Assembly: GCA_963854835.1 (NCBI GenBank) | Contig: OY978526.1 | Location: 26,649,073 to 26,713,072, forward strand | Origin: Megamerina dolium | Lineage: Eukaryota; Arthropoda; Insecta; Diptera; Megamerinidae | Length of the DNA stretch: 64,000 nucleotides | Direction: 5' to 3' | Shown: positions 46,776 to 59,766 of the stretch, piece after piece | Numbering within the stretch: the first letter of the stretch is position 1 | Layout: each line of letters opens with the position of its first letter | Position numbers and translations under genes: made by a program | The notes under the pieces: generated by a model | Database searches by the model: none | What the model saw: the letters and a program-made list of their open reading frames with translations, nothing else | What the model was told of the DNA's origin: nothing

Positions 46776-47756
46776 CAACAACAATAAGCCAGCAATTAGC
46801 CTGTTTTCGATGAACGATGAGATTTGAGATTACATATTGGTATGCGAACAAATTCAAAAACACCAACCAAAACAGATTGAATTTAGATAAATATAATAAG
46901 TAAAAGCCAACCTTGCTTATGGTACTAAGAAGCGTAGGACAGAACTCGCCAAAACCCATGAAATCTCGATTTATAAGAATATTTTGTACTTGATGTTGCA
47001 GAGCCATCGACTTTTCGTGTCTCTTTCTACAGAGCCCAAAGAGCCATTTGATTGTTTGTCATCTCCTCTCCAGCATCGCCGCTGTAGATCGCTATTGCAT
47101 ATGTAAATATATGGTGCTATCTAGAATAGTAATATGAGCATCATTTGCATACACTTTTAGTGCTAGTGCTAGTGCGCCTCAAAAGTCAATGCAAAAATTC
47201 ATGATTGATGTATTTTTCTATTCCAATGGCAAAACAAAATTAAATGAATTCGAAAAAAATGGCAAAAATTGATTATAATTATCATTGAGAAATTAATAAA
47301 GTGTCATAAACTAATATTTATTATATTCGTCTTGTTTATAAATTGCTTATTTTGAGAGCAAGCAAATATGTAGCATGTATAGCGCGTGAAAGGCATTTGT
47401 TGGCGTTTAAATTTTGATTTCTAATAAATAACTTTATCAATTAAATTAAATATAAATACATTTGTTGCATACCAAAAATATATCGTATTATTACTGAAAT
47501 AAATCTGACATATTCCAGTGCCCGATTCGAAGCGATTTCATTGTCATGATAAAATTTTTCGAAAACGAGTAAACATCATTAACGAGTTCGTTCTAGTAAG
47601 AATTATATATGAATATTCTCGTTAACGAAATCAGTGTTGTGATACAGCGAACATATTGCCTTCGCTGCTAACGTGACTCAACTTCACTAGTTCGTATTGA
47701 GCGCACAACTATTTTGTAGTATTCGGTACGCAATATTCCGATATACCACGAGTATA
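46776..47756. other. Noncoding stretch
   Basis: Around 47515-47756 the sequence is rich in TTCG/CGAA words, and grades into the tandem duplication that follows. Nothing coding supported. Confidence 0.4.
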
Positions 47757-47983
47757 GTGACTTCGCTAATAAATTCACTCGTTCGTAATTCATAACTCGT
47801 TACTCTTAGTTACGAATTCGATTCGAATATTTAGAAAGAAGATTATTTTCTTTAAAATTATCTAGAGGAAGTGACTTCGCTAATAAATTCACCGGTTCGT
47901 AATTCATAACTCGTTGATCTTAGTTGCGAATTCGATTCGAATATTTAGAAGAAAGACTTTTTCTTTAAAATTGCTTAGAGGAA
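47757..47983. repeat. Two tandem copies of a 114-bp unit
   Basis: GTGACTTCGCTAATAAATTC at 47757 and 47871, each running through 'GCGAATTCGATTCGAATATT' or its variant to TAGAGGAA. The copies are about 90 per cent alike by eye. Confidence 0.92.
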
Positions 47984-48287
47984 CCATGAAAAATGGAGAA
48001 ATATTTTTGACGTAACACCGAAAAGGTGAACTGATAAGTATAGAAATGTATATAAATTTTTTATCAGAATCACCCTGCTAATCGATTTTGACATATCGAT
48101 CATTTCTGCAATAACGAGCACTCGACACACGTTGTTCGTAATTTTTTTTTTCTCCGCCATACAATTTGTTGTGAAATTTCGATAATGAACTGGTAAAATA
48201 TATCTCGAAAATTTTCAAAAATTATTTTTATTAATAAACAAACAATCTTACCCCAAAAAATAGTATTGCAAACGTGACAATAATTGT

Positions 48288-48325
48288 GTACATACCTGAA
48301 AGAAAAAAAAAAAAAGAAAAAGATG
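48288..48325 (-). promoter_or_regulatory. Probable recursive (ratchet) splice site
   Basis: On the minus strand an almost pure pyrimidine run (a 13-base T stretch ending CTTTCAG) is joined directly to GTATGTACAC. The junction lies between 48296 and 48295. The donor shares GTATGTAC with the site at 15771. It lies 14.1 kb downstream of the exon at 62425-62521, a distance usual for ratchet spacing in Drosophila. Confidence 0.65.
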
Positions 48326-50379
48326 ACATAAGTACAACATTTTCAATTAAAGTTGAAAAGTTTTCAAAAATAATTTCAAAACTTGTCACTGCAAGAATTA
48401 ACTCAACAATTTCAATAGCTTTTGGCTTCAAAGGGTCAATAGTTTGTTATAGTTTCGATAGGAAAAATACCAACAAACATCTAAACAAAGCCATCAAAAG
48501 CCATAAATTTAATCATACCACCAACTAATGTTTACAAAAAGCCATTTGTTGTACCACACACACAAACCACATAATTGGCAAAACAAAATTTAATTTGTAA
48601 TCACTAAATATTCTGCTCTCCTACCTCTCCTACTCCTTACATATTTTACTGCAGTGCTGCACTTTTTTGTTTGGTTTGGTTTTGTTTTGCTCCTACATTG
48701 AATTCTTAGAAAAGGAATTTATAAGAAGAAGATAAAGAAGGTATATAGTAGTTATTCTATGGCAAAGTGATAGAAACATAAAGTAGAAATTCATAAAAGG
48801 CCAATGCCAATGCCAATGCAAAATGCAGCAACAAGATGTATTCAAAGTTATCCAGCACAGTAGGTGTGTGAGTAGTAGCAAAAATGTTATTCGCCTCAAT
48901 CAAGAAAACAACAAAGTGAACAATATTAATACCAACAGCAAATTTCTACTCATTGATGCTGATAAGGCAGACATACAGATAGATGGATACATAGATAGAT
49001 AGATAGACGGACATAAATTACAAGCGAGGTGAATTCAAAAATGAGTTAAAATGTTTGAGTTGAGAGGTCATAATGTTGACTGACTACAATAGCAGCAAGT
49101 AACAGCAATACACTTAATTTGATTTAAAATCTAGACAAGCTGACTTTAGCTTGGCATACCATCGTCGTCATGCACAAAAGTCAATAGAATTAGGTACAAC
49201 CCAGTATAATATGGTAGTAAGTTGAAAAAAAAAAAGTGAACAGAACCAAGAAACGAACAGACTGATATAAATGTTATGAGCAAACATGAACAAACAAAAA
49301 TTGATGGATGCAAATATAATTAAATGTGTAAAAGTATAAAGAAAAAGGCCACAGTGCCATTGAAATGATGGCAAGTTTAGAAAATTATGACAGGACAAGA
49401 GCATGACATCAAAAAGCTGTCTTCAAGGCATGGTGGTGGTGATTGCCTAAAAAATGCATATTTAATATTAAACTTTAGATTAAGATCCCTCCCCCTTCCT
49501 TATTCAAATCGACGAGTTATTGCACTTTGATAAAATTTCAATTGTTACTGCAACAATTTACGTACAAAATAAACACAAATTCAAAATGAATATAAAGAAA
49601 ATTAAAGAATAATATAGTAAAAAAAAACTGTAAGAAATAAGAGGCAGTGTCAAGTGCTTCAATGAAGAAAACTTCAACATAAATATGAAGTCGTAGTTGT
49701 AGTAATAGTAGCAACACCAGCAATGATAGTAGCAGTAAAATACAGTAAAATTGAAATAAATGACAAGTACGTACGAATAATAATAAGAATACTAAAGATA
49801 CCAACAACAAATAGTAGCTACTACTACTACAGCATCAAGTCAGCCAGTCAGTCACCATTTACAGTGCAAAATGGAAGAGCATGAGACACACAACCATCAA
49901 AAGTACAAGAACAAATTGCATGAAAATTCATAGTTATGAACAACAACAACAATAACAACAACAACAACAACAACACAACTGTACAATGATAACAGCGACA
50001 ATAATGATGACTATGTTACAACAACAACAACAACAATAACAGCATCAACATAAGCATCACAACAATAAGTTACAAGTGCCAAATAGCAATAAGTGCAACA
50101 ATATACAAGTACAACAACACATACATACAGTAGTACAAGTATAGAGCAAAACAGAGTAGCAACACATAGTTCAGTACAGAAAAATGTACCCATGACAATG
50201 ACTTTGTCATATACAAATTCACTATGTACGAATTTATCATATGCAAAGAGAGAAACAAGCGCCAAAATACCCAGGGGAAAAAAGTTAAGTGGTTAAGGAT
50301 CACTGAAAAAAATTTGGAAATTATAACTTAGGTAATACCAATGCTTAGAACCCCTACACCAAGATAGACAGGCATCCTT
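48326..50379. other. AT-rich noncoding stretch with CAA microsatellites
   Basis: CAA repeats at 49938-49975 and 50019-50036, GATA repeats at 48990-49005. No gene supported. Confidence 0.45.
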
Positions 50380-51110
50380 ACAAAAAACTATATTTTTGTA
50401 CTGGAGGTAAAGGTAGTTTGCATTCATTTTCAAACAAACTCCCACATTGATGAAAATATGCATATGCCCCGAGCTTAAGTCTTATATCTTAAAATTTTCA
50501 TGCGCAAAATACATTCGAAAACATACTTTTGTATTAGAAGCAAGCGTGGTTTTCATCCGACTAAGACCATTTTGGAATACATCACTTAATAAGTCAATAT
50601 AATCGTACATACCTAATTTCAGTTGTATAACTACATATTTTCACACAAAAAGTGCAGGCGGAAATATATTTTTGTATGAGAGGTAGGAGTGGTTTTTATC
50701 CGATTCGGCCCATTTTCGAATATGTCTAGTAATTGGTAAATATAATCGGATACACTTAGTTTCAGCTGTATAGTTTTATATTTGCATGTACAAAGAGTGA
50801 AACCATGAATTCAAGAAGATACTTTTGTATGGGAGGTAGGCGTGGTTTTCATCCGATTACGTTGGTTTTATAATATATCGGTTTTGTGGTAAAGACAACT
50901 GTATATACCCAGTTTTAGTACAAGAGCTTTATATTTTTGCGCACAAAGTGTAAAAACACACATTCAAGAACATACTTTTGTATGGGAGGTAGGCGTGGTT
51001 TTCATGCGATTCCATCTATTCACAAACTCATTCGTTCGTTGGTAAAAATAGGCTTCGTTACCAATTTTTAGCTCAATTGCACCATAATCACGGCAGTTAT
51101 CGTGCGAAAA
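50380..51110 (+). repeat. Tandem array of ~150-bp monomers (family A, copy 5)
   Basis: Five monomers with cores near 50403, 50541, 50684, 50836 and 50990. The last two are best preserved: CATACTTTTGTATGGGAGGT followed by AGGCGTGGTTTTCATCCGAT (one changed base in the last). The array closes with TTTTTAGCTCAATTGCACCA and 'GGCAGTTATCGTG', as at 28768-28806. Confidence 0.85.
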
Positions 51111-51243
51111 GTCTCATATACAGCTCCTTATGGCTGTTGCAAACGAAATGATGAAGTCCAAAGCTCTTGACCCTTTCAGCGTATAAAAAAACCCATTGAT
51201 TTCAAAAAAGAAAACCTCCCTGTTGGTCCATATTTGTACTCGT

Positions 51244-51407
51244 AGCGTGGAAAAAGTCGATTTTTAAACGACTGTGCTTCCGAAGCAATCGGCCGTTCTT
51301 CTTCTAGTATCCCATTTGTCATGAAGACTTTTGAAAGAGCTTTGGAGTAAAACGTTGCAAAATTAATGCCACAAGAGTTCTACAGTTCGATCTCAAAATA
51401 ACTAACC
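51244..51407 (+). repeat. SINE relic
   Basis: 'TGCTTCCGAAGCAATCGGCC', 'TTTGTCATGAAGACTTTTGA' and 'GCCACAAGAGTTCTACAGTT' follow the SINE body in order at low similarity. Confidence 0.45.
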
Positions 51408-53674
51408 CATGCATTCAAACACTATGACCAAAAGCCTACTATTTTCAGCTCTTACTACATTTTACTACAGTGGCGGAACTAGTTCAATCGATAACCGTAC
51501 CTAGCAGAAATTTCCTACAAAGCAATATACCTCGAATTGAATATAGTAATACAGTAGTGCAGCATTAACAACGATAAAGGCGGTGACACCATTGTAGGTA
51601 TGACAGTATATTTATGCTGATGTTGGTGCTACTGCTGTTGCTGCTATCTGCGGCTGCTGTTGTTGATGACAATGATAGACTACAAACAACAACAACAACA
51701 ATAGCACAACAGTACAAATAGTGGCGTGTTGACAACACAATGATACGATGCAATGTGAATGTGATGTGTGCGTTTACTGCGTTTATAGGTACTGTGATGT
51801 ACGAATTCTGCTCTTGGCAGTTACAATAAATGTCATGTTACCAAAAAAAAAAAAATATATATATATACATATATAGATAAATAAAAGTAAAAATACAAAA
51901 TAAAACAAAATGTAAATGAAAAAGTGACATGCAGACGACAACGACGACTACAACAGACAACATTAAACAAATGACGACAACAAGCAACGATGAAAAAGTT
52001 GGTTCTTGCACCTGAAATGTGAGTGAGCGAAGGGCTTCGTTTGTTACTTCTCTGTGGTAAGGTTTTGTGTGTTGCTTTTGTTACTACAAAAGCATTCGAT
52101 GTGATGACAACACAACAGGGGAATTATTAATTTTAATATGAATAGTTATGATAAACACAACAACAAACGAGTGCAAGTGCATCATGCAAAACAATCATGA
52201 TAAGCGGTGAATGGATGAATAAGGCTGATGTGATGCTGTGGACGAAGAGTGGGAAATGGAAGGTGCAAAAATTCAAACTTAATTTGCACATAGTTTTTCG
52301 GTAACTTTTATCACAGCCCCACACAGAGAGAGAGAGAGTGAGTGGGAGACACTATGAAATATAAAGCAGCAGCACCTGACACATTGTATTTGTGCGACAT
52401 GTGAAATGACATTGATTTGCAAACGCATAGTGACTGATGGATAGGCAGCAGCAGACTGCTTGATATGTCAAACGAATAGTCAGGCAGACAGTAGCTTGTA
52501 CTCTCCTACTCCTGTCGTCAAGAGTTACCAAAATGCGTTACCTCAAAACCACCACAGAAACTTTTAATCATGTTATACAAACTCCACTCACCCACATTAA
52601 AATCTCCATAGAAATAGTATATAGATGCTGTTCTCATGCATGAATGCATTTATTCACTCTTTGAACGATGATGGAAGGTGTTAGACACCGCACTATTCAT
52701 TCTCATCCTTTTTATTGTAAAAATGGAATTTTTAGCCATTTCAGCATATTTTTGCATAGCTTTTTTTTCAAACTGAAAAAAATTTAAATGAAAAAGTGTT
52801 CTCTTTTTTTTTTTGCAACATATGAAATATATAGCAATCCATCACAAGTGCCACTTTTATATGCTTATAACTGCAGCAACTTGCCGTTGCTCAAGCGACA
52901 AGTTCATTTTTGCTGATTGTAAGCATCAGAAATAAATACAAAAAAAAAATAAAAATAAAGAAGAGTAAAGAAGCGAAAAAAGAAAATTATGGGACAAACA
53001 GTAGAGAAAAAAAAAGTGAAAATAAATCACAAACATGTATGCACAAACATTTGGTAAGCCAACAACGATAGTGGAGCGGTCGTACCGTCGTACCGTCGTC
53101 ATCATCATCATCATCATCATCATCAAGTTCAAGTGTCGTCATTATATTATATTGCAGCAGCAGCAACACAGTTGAAGTCATCTTCTGCCATTATTATTAT
53201 CGTTGTTGTTGCAAGTGTATCCATACAAATGCATATATATACACACACACACACACATGTATACGCTTGCTGCGTTCATTCATCTCTGCCTTTATATGCA
53301 GTAAAAATGTGACATTTGCAATTTTTAAATTGATTACAAACAGCAGTAGCGACTTAAATTTGTAAAAGATGTCATGAGATAAATTCAAAAAAATTAAAAA
53401 AAACACAAAAGTGCAAACACTTGTTCATCATTAAGTATCGATAAAATTACATTAAAACGCATACACAGAAGGGAATATTATAATATATATGGGATTTTAA
53501 AGTACAGTTTTAAAGAATATTGAATGAGGAGTTTAAAAAAATGTCATAAAATTCTTTTAAATTATAAATAAATCAAATGTAGACATTAGAGACTTGCTTA
53601 ATTTACAAATAATAATTCATTTGTCACAAAAAAATTCCAATCATGTGTTAAATTACAATAGTATGCACTAAAAT
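51408..53674. other. AT-rich noncoding stretch
   Basis: Contains GA repeats at 52326-52339, a TCA run at 53100-53125 and a CA tract at 53240-53255. Methionine-rich, aspartate-rich frames over 53100 are repeat translation. Confidence 0.45.
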
Positions 53675-54120
53675 TTCATGTGGAGACTTTGGAGATTTTT
53701 TTTTGAAACATCAATAAATTGCAAATAGTGAAAGAAAACATTAAAAGACATATATTAGAAACGTTTCTATGCAAATGTTGTGTTACATTTTTAAGTGTAG
53801 ACTTTGGAGACTTTTCGCGAAACATCAATAAATTGCAAATAGTGAAAGAAAACATCATAGCCATATGTTAGAAACGTTTGTATGCAAATGTTGTAGTATA
53901 TTTTCCAGTGTAGACTTTGGAGAAATTTCGTGAAACATCAATTAAAGGACTAATTAATGAAAGAAATCATCAGATGCATTAAAATATCAAGCGTAGTCTG
54001 TGGAGACTTTTTATAACATCAATATTACGTGTAATTAAAGAAAGAAATTGTTTCAAACAGGTCTGTACTAAAATTCTGGCTCAAAATTTCAAGTGCAGAC
54101 ATTGGAGACTTTTCGAAAAT
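53675..54120. repeat. Five diverged tandem units, ~115-bp period
   Basis: Units start near 53681, 53796, 53909, 53991 and 54094 with GTAGACTTTGGAGACTTTTC or a variant. The first three also share 'GAAACATCAATAAATTGCAA' and 'GTGAAAGAAAACATCA' or variants. Confidence 0.85.
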
Positions 54121-55721
54121 CATTATAACAACAGAATTTTTTCATATTTCAATAAATAATATACTTTTGTTTTATGTACATATAATTGTTTATATAATAT
54201 TTGTATATATGTATCACAGATTCCAAAGAACAGACAACACAAAAATTAAATTAAATCAACACTGTTTGGGCTGTCATTGAAAAGTCATTTATGCATTTAT
54301 TCATTCCAAATGAACTCATACCCTTTTTATAAGACGATATGTATGATTGACTGTACTTACAACTTAATCAATCATTTTAAAGTGCTTATTCGAGGAACTT
54401 ATTCTTTCGTTTTCTTTATCTTGACATACAAATTGTATTAATTTTAAATGAACAAAAGCAACAACAATGACATCAAATGGATAGAAAAAAAATTAAAGGT
54501 TAAATTCAAAATCAACCCCTTTTTTGGGTTTTTTGTCTAGTATTTATTATATAAAAGAGAATTTCACGCTATTGCAAAGCCACTCTTTTTGTTTAATAAA
54601 AAAAAAAGAAAAATCATAATTATTAAAAATCAGGATACTTAACAATAAAAGGATTAAATATCCATCCTGAAAGCAAAGTATACAAATAATGCGTAACAAA
54701 TTATATTTTGATGGATGATCTTATATTTGAATTTTTTTTTAATTCTTTTTTCCATCTCATAAGTACATTGAATACGCAGTTTTTTTTTTATAATACTTCT
54801 ATTACAAAAAAAAACTTCTTTCCAACTAGGAAAAAAAAAACTTGAATACAAATTTCAACGCAATTGCCAACCAAATTTAACGCTTTGTTAATTAGTTTAA
54901 CGCCACTACGAGAATATGGACAGACGGCAAATCATTAGTACAACACAATGATGACAGCACAGCAATGTAAGTATGAGGAGAGAAGAAATAGCAAAAATGT
55001 TGACAGATGATGTCCTTCCATCCACTGCCATGCTACTAATACAACATGCAATGATATCCTGATTAAAAAATCAACGTAATAAGAACAACAACAGTCAACC
55101 CTTTCATAAAGATATTTTGTATTTAATGAAAAACAAGTTGACTTGCTAATTATATTTATGCCACATTATAATGTTGATGATGACGATGATGATAAAGTGA
55201 TATAGCGCAGCAGCAAATGATTACAGCAGGATACTACTACTACGACTACTACTACCTTGTACATTTTCATTATGCTAATCCTTAAAGTAAACACAAAACA
55301 ATGATCAACATTGAAATACGCCTTTGGTTAAATTAATAAAGTTAAATATTTGTTTAAATGCTATGCCATCATGTTTAGCATATGGCTATGCTTTTTCATG
55401 ACTACCTATCATAAACGAATGAGGCAATATTGCGTATCTTTTTCACTTTGACAAAACTAATACAATTAATTTTTAATAATATTATATAGTACGTAATAGA
55501 AAGAATAAATCGCTTCAAATCGTTAGTAATTTCAAACAATTTAAAAACTTTCTGGAATTTTTCAATATTAAGTACTCTACATCATTTTAGTTGCATGCTT
55601 GTAAGCTATTAATACAAATTACATAACTACAATACACGTACTGGTGTAGCGTAATGTAACGTAGATTGGAAGAGGTATGCCACACAAGTTTGCTTTCAAA
55701 TGATCATGCCGATTAGATATA
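54121..55721. other. AT-rich noncoding stretch
   Basis: Poly-T and poly-A runs; nothing assignable. Confidence 0.45.
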
Positions 55722-56150
55722 AATAATTGTTAGAAGAGTTGGAGAAATTAATAGAATTTCGCAAAGCAACATTTTAAATTGCTTCGCCGCTATAAGCAGT
55801 CTTTAGTTAACCATTAGTTAAACAACAGCTAATACAGCACAAATATTTAAGCTAGAAGCCTTCGCAAACTTTTGTAGAATAACATTCAAATAATAGAAAA
55901 ATATAATTGTTGGAAGAGTTAGAGAAATTAATAGAAATTTGCAAAGCAATTGCTTCAACACATTAGCAGTCTTTAGTTAACCATTAGTTAAACCCATTAG
56001 TTAAACAACACAAATAGTCAAGCAAGAGACCTTCGCCAACTTTTGTAGAATAACATTTTTGACTGCTTCCATTGTTAGTCTTTAGTTAACCATTGGTTAT
56101 GCAACAACTTCTACAACACAAATATTTACTTCCTTGACACTAAAGTCAGC
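55722..56150. repeat. Tandem repeat, 180-bp period, about 2.4 units
   Basis: 'ATAATTGTTAGAAGAGTTGG' at 55723 recurs with two changes at 55903; 'GTCTTTAGTTAACCATTAGT' occurs in both and again near 56090 as part of a third, partial unit with 'CTTTTGTAGAATAACATT'. Confidence 0.85.
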
Positions 56151-58499
56151 ATTCTCATGGTTTAAATTATACAATTCTTGTATGTTTATCTCTTGTTCAA
56201 TGCTCTGGTAATGTACATCAATCTAAATACGAGACATTCGTTAAGTTTTAGCCAAATTTTTAGTTAACCAATGATTAAACCATCGATAGTCAATTTCAAC
56301 TTACGAACAAAGACTATTCCAACCTACTAGCGATTACCCTATGCAAGAGAAAAGCAGTGACTAGATTTACTTTATTTATTCGTCGTTTTATTCGTTGGAA
56401 TTCCCGCACTTTGACGCACATGCCAACAATTTAAGCAACGCAACGCGATAGAAGGGCACATTACATTACGAAAGCAATGCATAATAACTTAATGTCATAT
56501 TTCACAAAATGAGAAAGAAGACAATGCACATTTCTTTAATTTAAATATGCAACGAAAGCATGCAAGCATGCAACACAGCTAACAATGAAACAAGTTGAAT
56601 AAAAACGAATAAAACAAGAGAATATAACTTAACATATCCTCTTTCTATAGCACATAATAGCAGGATAATACGCAGTAGTGTAAGTAAAGCGCACGACAAA
56701 GTGTAGGGGAATTGCAAAGAAAAACAGACAGTATGGACAAAATCAAGACGACGAGACATACCCAAGCTCCTAGCATGAAGGAGTACATAATATAGTAGGC
56801 AAACACACACACACATACTATGAATATCCTTTTGTCATGGCAAAGAAAGTAGTATGACTGGCTTGTATTGTATGCAGGATTTTCGGTGTATGCATTTTAA
56901 AATAGAATTAAATATTTATAAATTCAATACAATTTTCAATTCTTCGAATGTAGACACACAACTAGAGAGAGAGAGAGAGACCTAGGACCAAGGTACAATG
57001 CTGCCGCCTGCCAGCGCTGCAAGTTATGTTGATATGTTAATACATGTAAACATTGGTCGGTGAGTGTGAATGCTTGTTGCTGTGCTATGTAGTTCAATCT
57101 TCATGTAGTAAAATGCATAAGCAAATGCAAATCTACTTAAATCAAGAAGGAGCAATAATAATGATAACAACAACAGAGTCGCACATATGCATGAAGAGTT
57201 CATTTTTGTTCTGCACATGCTTTTACTCCTTCTGGACGAAATATTTTACAAAATAAAGAAAATAGTGAACATTTGATAAAAAATTGAATTGTTAAGCTTC
57301 TCGATGTACTGTCTTCTTCTGCAATCCTCAACTACTCCATGGCTTCTATAAAGTATACGAATATGTGTGTGTGTAGTTTATTTAGCTCATCTTATATATT
57401 GACTTTGCGCAATTTTCTTAAAATTTCATTCAAATTTTCAATTCTACAAAGTTATCCTTGTGCAAGGATAACAATGTAGACGGCATATGCATCATGCATG
57501 CACACAGATACTTAGATCAGAGAAGAAAATTATATTCAATAGCAACACAACAGCATGCACGCGTCGCATCATATATTGTCTGTCTACTATACACACACGA
57601 TATTCGTTACTTTTCTTATTTTATTAGTATTGAGTGAAATTTTACCAAACATCGACACATCGACAAAAATTGACAGGTAAAAATACACTGCAACGTTGCG
57701 ATGGGTAATTCTATACTTTCATCTCGTCTCACAATGCCATCATCTTGTAATAGTGATATTATGAATGTGTATAATACAATTTTAGTTGTTTGTTGGATCT
57801 ATTGAATGCATACGTATAATTTGGTTATATGTTGCTTGCTCTGCTATACCAACCAGCCAATTCATATTGACAGCATTGCATAAATATTTATAAAATATTC
57901 CAAATCAAGTTAGACTCCTCATACCAACATTTTTCAAATCTTCCAAGTACATTTTCATATAGGTTTATCATAGCGAATATATAGCGGCAATCGACGTGTC
58001 AAATATTCTAACAAAATAAAAAACAATTTTGTTTTCCAAATTTGTTGCTATCTCATGCATGGTTGATTGAAGTGCTATAACATAATAATTCACGTCTAGA
58101 GAAGATATTATATATTTTTTAACTTTTTGCACACATTTATTCATATTTCCATCGAGAAGAAGCCATCATATTTTTGCAAAATCGCTTATGCAAACTTTGT
58201 TTTCAGTACTCAAAGTGCTGTTTAAAGTTTTAAGGAGAGTTACAAGTGTTTTGATCCTTTTCCATATATATAGTATTTTTATAGATACAACTCCTTTCTT
58301 GTCCTTCAATATTAAGAAATATTCTTTAATAAATATTTTTTCAAGAAACCAAGCCAGGTTTAAAGTCTTTAAGCTACATTAAATAGTGGACATTGCCTGT
58401 CTATTTTTTGTGATATTATTTTTCATGGCAGTATTAGTACAGATGGCAAATATTGCTGTTCTATGTGGAAAACTACGTAAGTTATGACGAGTTACAGTT
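56151..58499. other. AT-rich noncoding stretch
   Basis: GA microsatellite at 56964-56981. No gene supported. Confidence 0.45.
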
Positions 58500-59095
58500 T
58501 TTAAAAATTCAATGACCTTATATGAGAACTGCAGTAAATACCAGGCATGGCTGGCTCATTTTCTCATAGATTATTTCTCCCTACAATACTAATATACGTC
58601 ACAAATATAATGAACTAGGGGAAATATTTCGTACATTATGTTGATCTAAATTTCTTTAAAACCCACGACGTTATATGGAAGATAGAACATATGATGGACG
58701 TGGTTCACTCATTTCTTCAAAATTATTTATCCTTATAATATTAATCTGCGTGTCAAATGTGGTCATTCTAAACACAATATTACGAAGTCATGTAGGTTTG
58801 AAGTTTAAAACAATTCCGCAACATTATATGGGAGCTACAATAAATAGTGGGTGTGGCTCTAATATTTCTTGAAGATTTGTTATGCACTATAATATAAATC
58901 TATGTGTGAAATATAGTCGTCCTAGCAGGAAGACTACAAAAGTTAAGGCGGATTCAAGTTTTAAAAAATGTCAATTTCTATTAGAGCTACTTTAAATAGT
59001 GGGCGTGGCTCGACCGTGCTTAGTGAGGATATTAAACACTACAATACTAATCCATCTACCAAATGCTGTTGTCCTAAATGGATATTAGCCGCATT
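58500..59095 (+). repeat. Tandem array of ~154-bp monomers (family B)
   Basis: Four monomers with cores near 58517, 58672, 58823 and 58977: 'TTATATGGGAGCTACAATAA' followed by ATAGTGGGCGTGGCTC, then T-rich sequence, 'ACTACAATACTAAT', 'CTGTTGTCCTAA' and 'AAGTTTTAAAAA'. The GTGGGCGTGGC core recalls the GTAGGCGTGGT of family A, so a distant relation is possible. Confidence 0.8.
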
Positions 59096-59103
59096 ATAAC
59101 GGG

Positions 59104-59225
59104 TTATTATTATAGAGGTTTGATGAACTGCGACCCAATAGGTCTATTGTGTCCCCTTCATGGACTTAAAGTATGTCTCTGAGTCCATCATCCTAGCTTA
59201 GGGGAATTCAACAGATTTTCGAGTT
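59104..59225 (-). mobile_element. Second LINE 3' end of the 27906 family
   Basis: TTATTATTATAGAGG then 'ACTGCGACCCAATAGGTCTA' and 'GACTTAAAGTATGTCTCTGA' match the 3' end of the LINE at 27906-28531 in order, including a short (TAA)n tail on the minus strand. The copy is shorter and more diverged, and its 5' limit is unclear. Confidence 0.75.
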
Positions 59226-59325
59226 CGGATTAACGAAATGTGGAAAAATTCCAAGATGGATCTCATTGATTGCTGCATGTGTTGGGGGTATTCGCCGCAA
59301 AACTGCAGCCACGAATGATCAATTA

Positions 59326-59491
59326 TATAAATTGTTACCGCCGGAAGAATTCCCAATTGCTTGCCGACAGGTGGATACCGTTCGAAAGAACAATCGTTTC
59401 GATATTAAATTTTTGTATGCTTCAGCCGGGAATAAACCCACGACCTACAGATCAGAAGGTCAACGGACTAACCACTGAGCTACGGCACCCG
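59326..59491 (-). mobile_element. SINE head fragment
   Basis: Minus strand: GGGTGCCGTAGCTCAGTGG from 59491, the anticodon-like 'CCTTCTGATCTGTAGGTCGT', B box GTGGGTTTATTCC (altered), ending in 'GGAAGAATTCTTCCGGCGG'-like body near 59330. The 3' two thirds are missing. Confidence 0.85.
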
Positions 59492-59766
59492 TGCAACTCT
59501 AACGGTAATTTAGATAATTTATTTCTTTTAAATAGGTGCCTATAAGTTATAACATTGTAGCCCGTTTCGTCTAATGCTAGCATCATTCCTTCCCCTCCTT
59601 CAATTTTGTAGTGGTGTTAGTCGCAATAGTAATGTCCCGTGGTATCTACAAAGAGTTCTAAATTTAGCCTGACGAGCTTAAGAAAAATCGCTCCATTTCC
59701 TATCGAAGGTGTCATTTCTTCAAAAGGTTTGATCCTGCATGTTAAACTGTGGTGTTTATAAAGCCA

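Noticed and set aside
50600..50630. TTAG|GTATGTACG on the minus strand
   Set aside because: Lies within a family A monomer and has no pyrimidine tract.
53096..53130. Poly-methionine or poly-aspartate ORFs
   Set aside because: Frames of the TCA microsatellite only.
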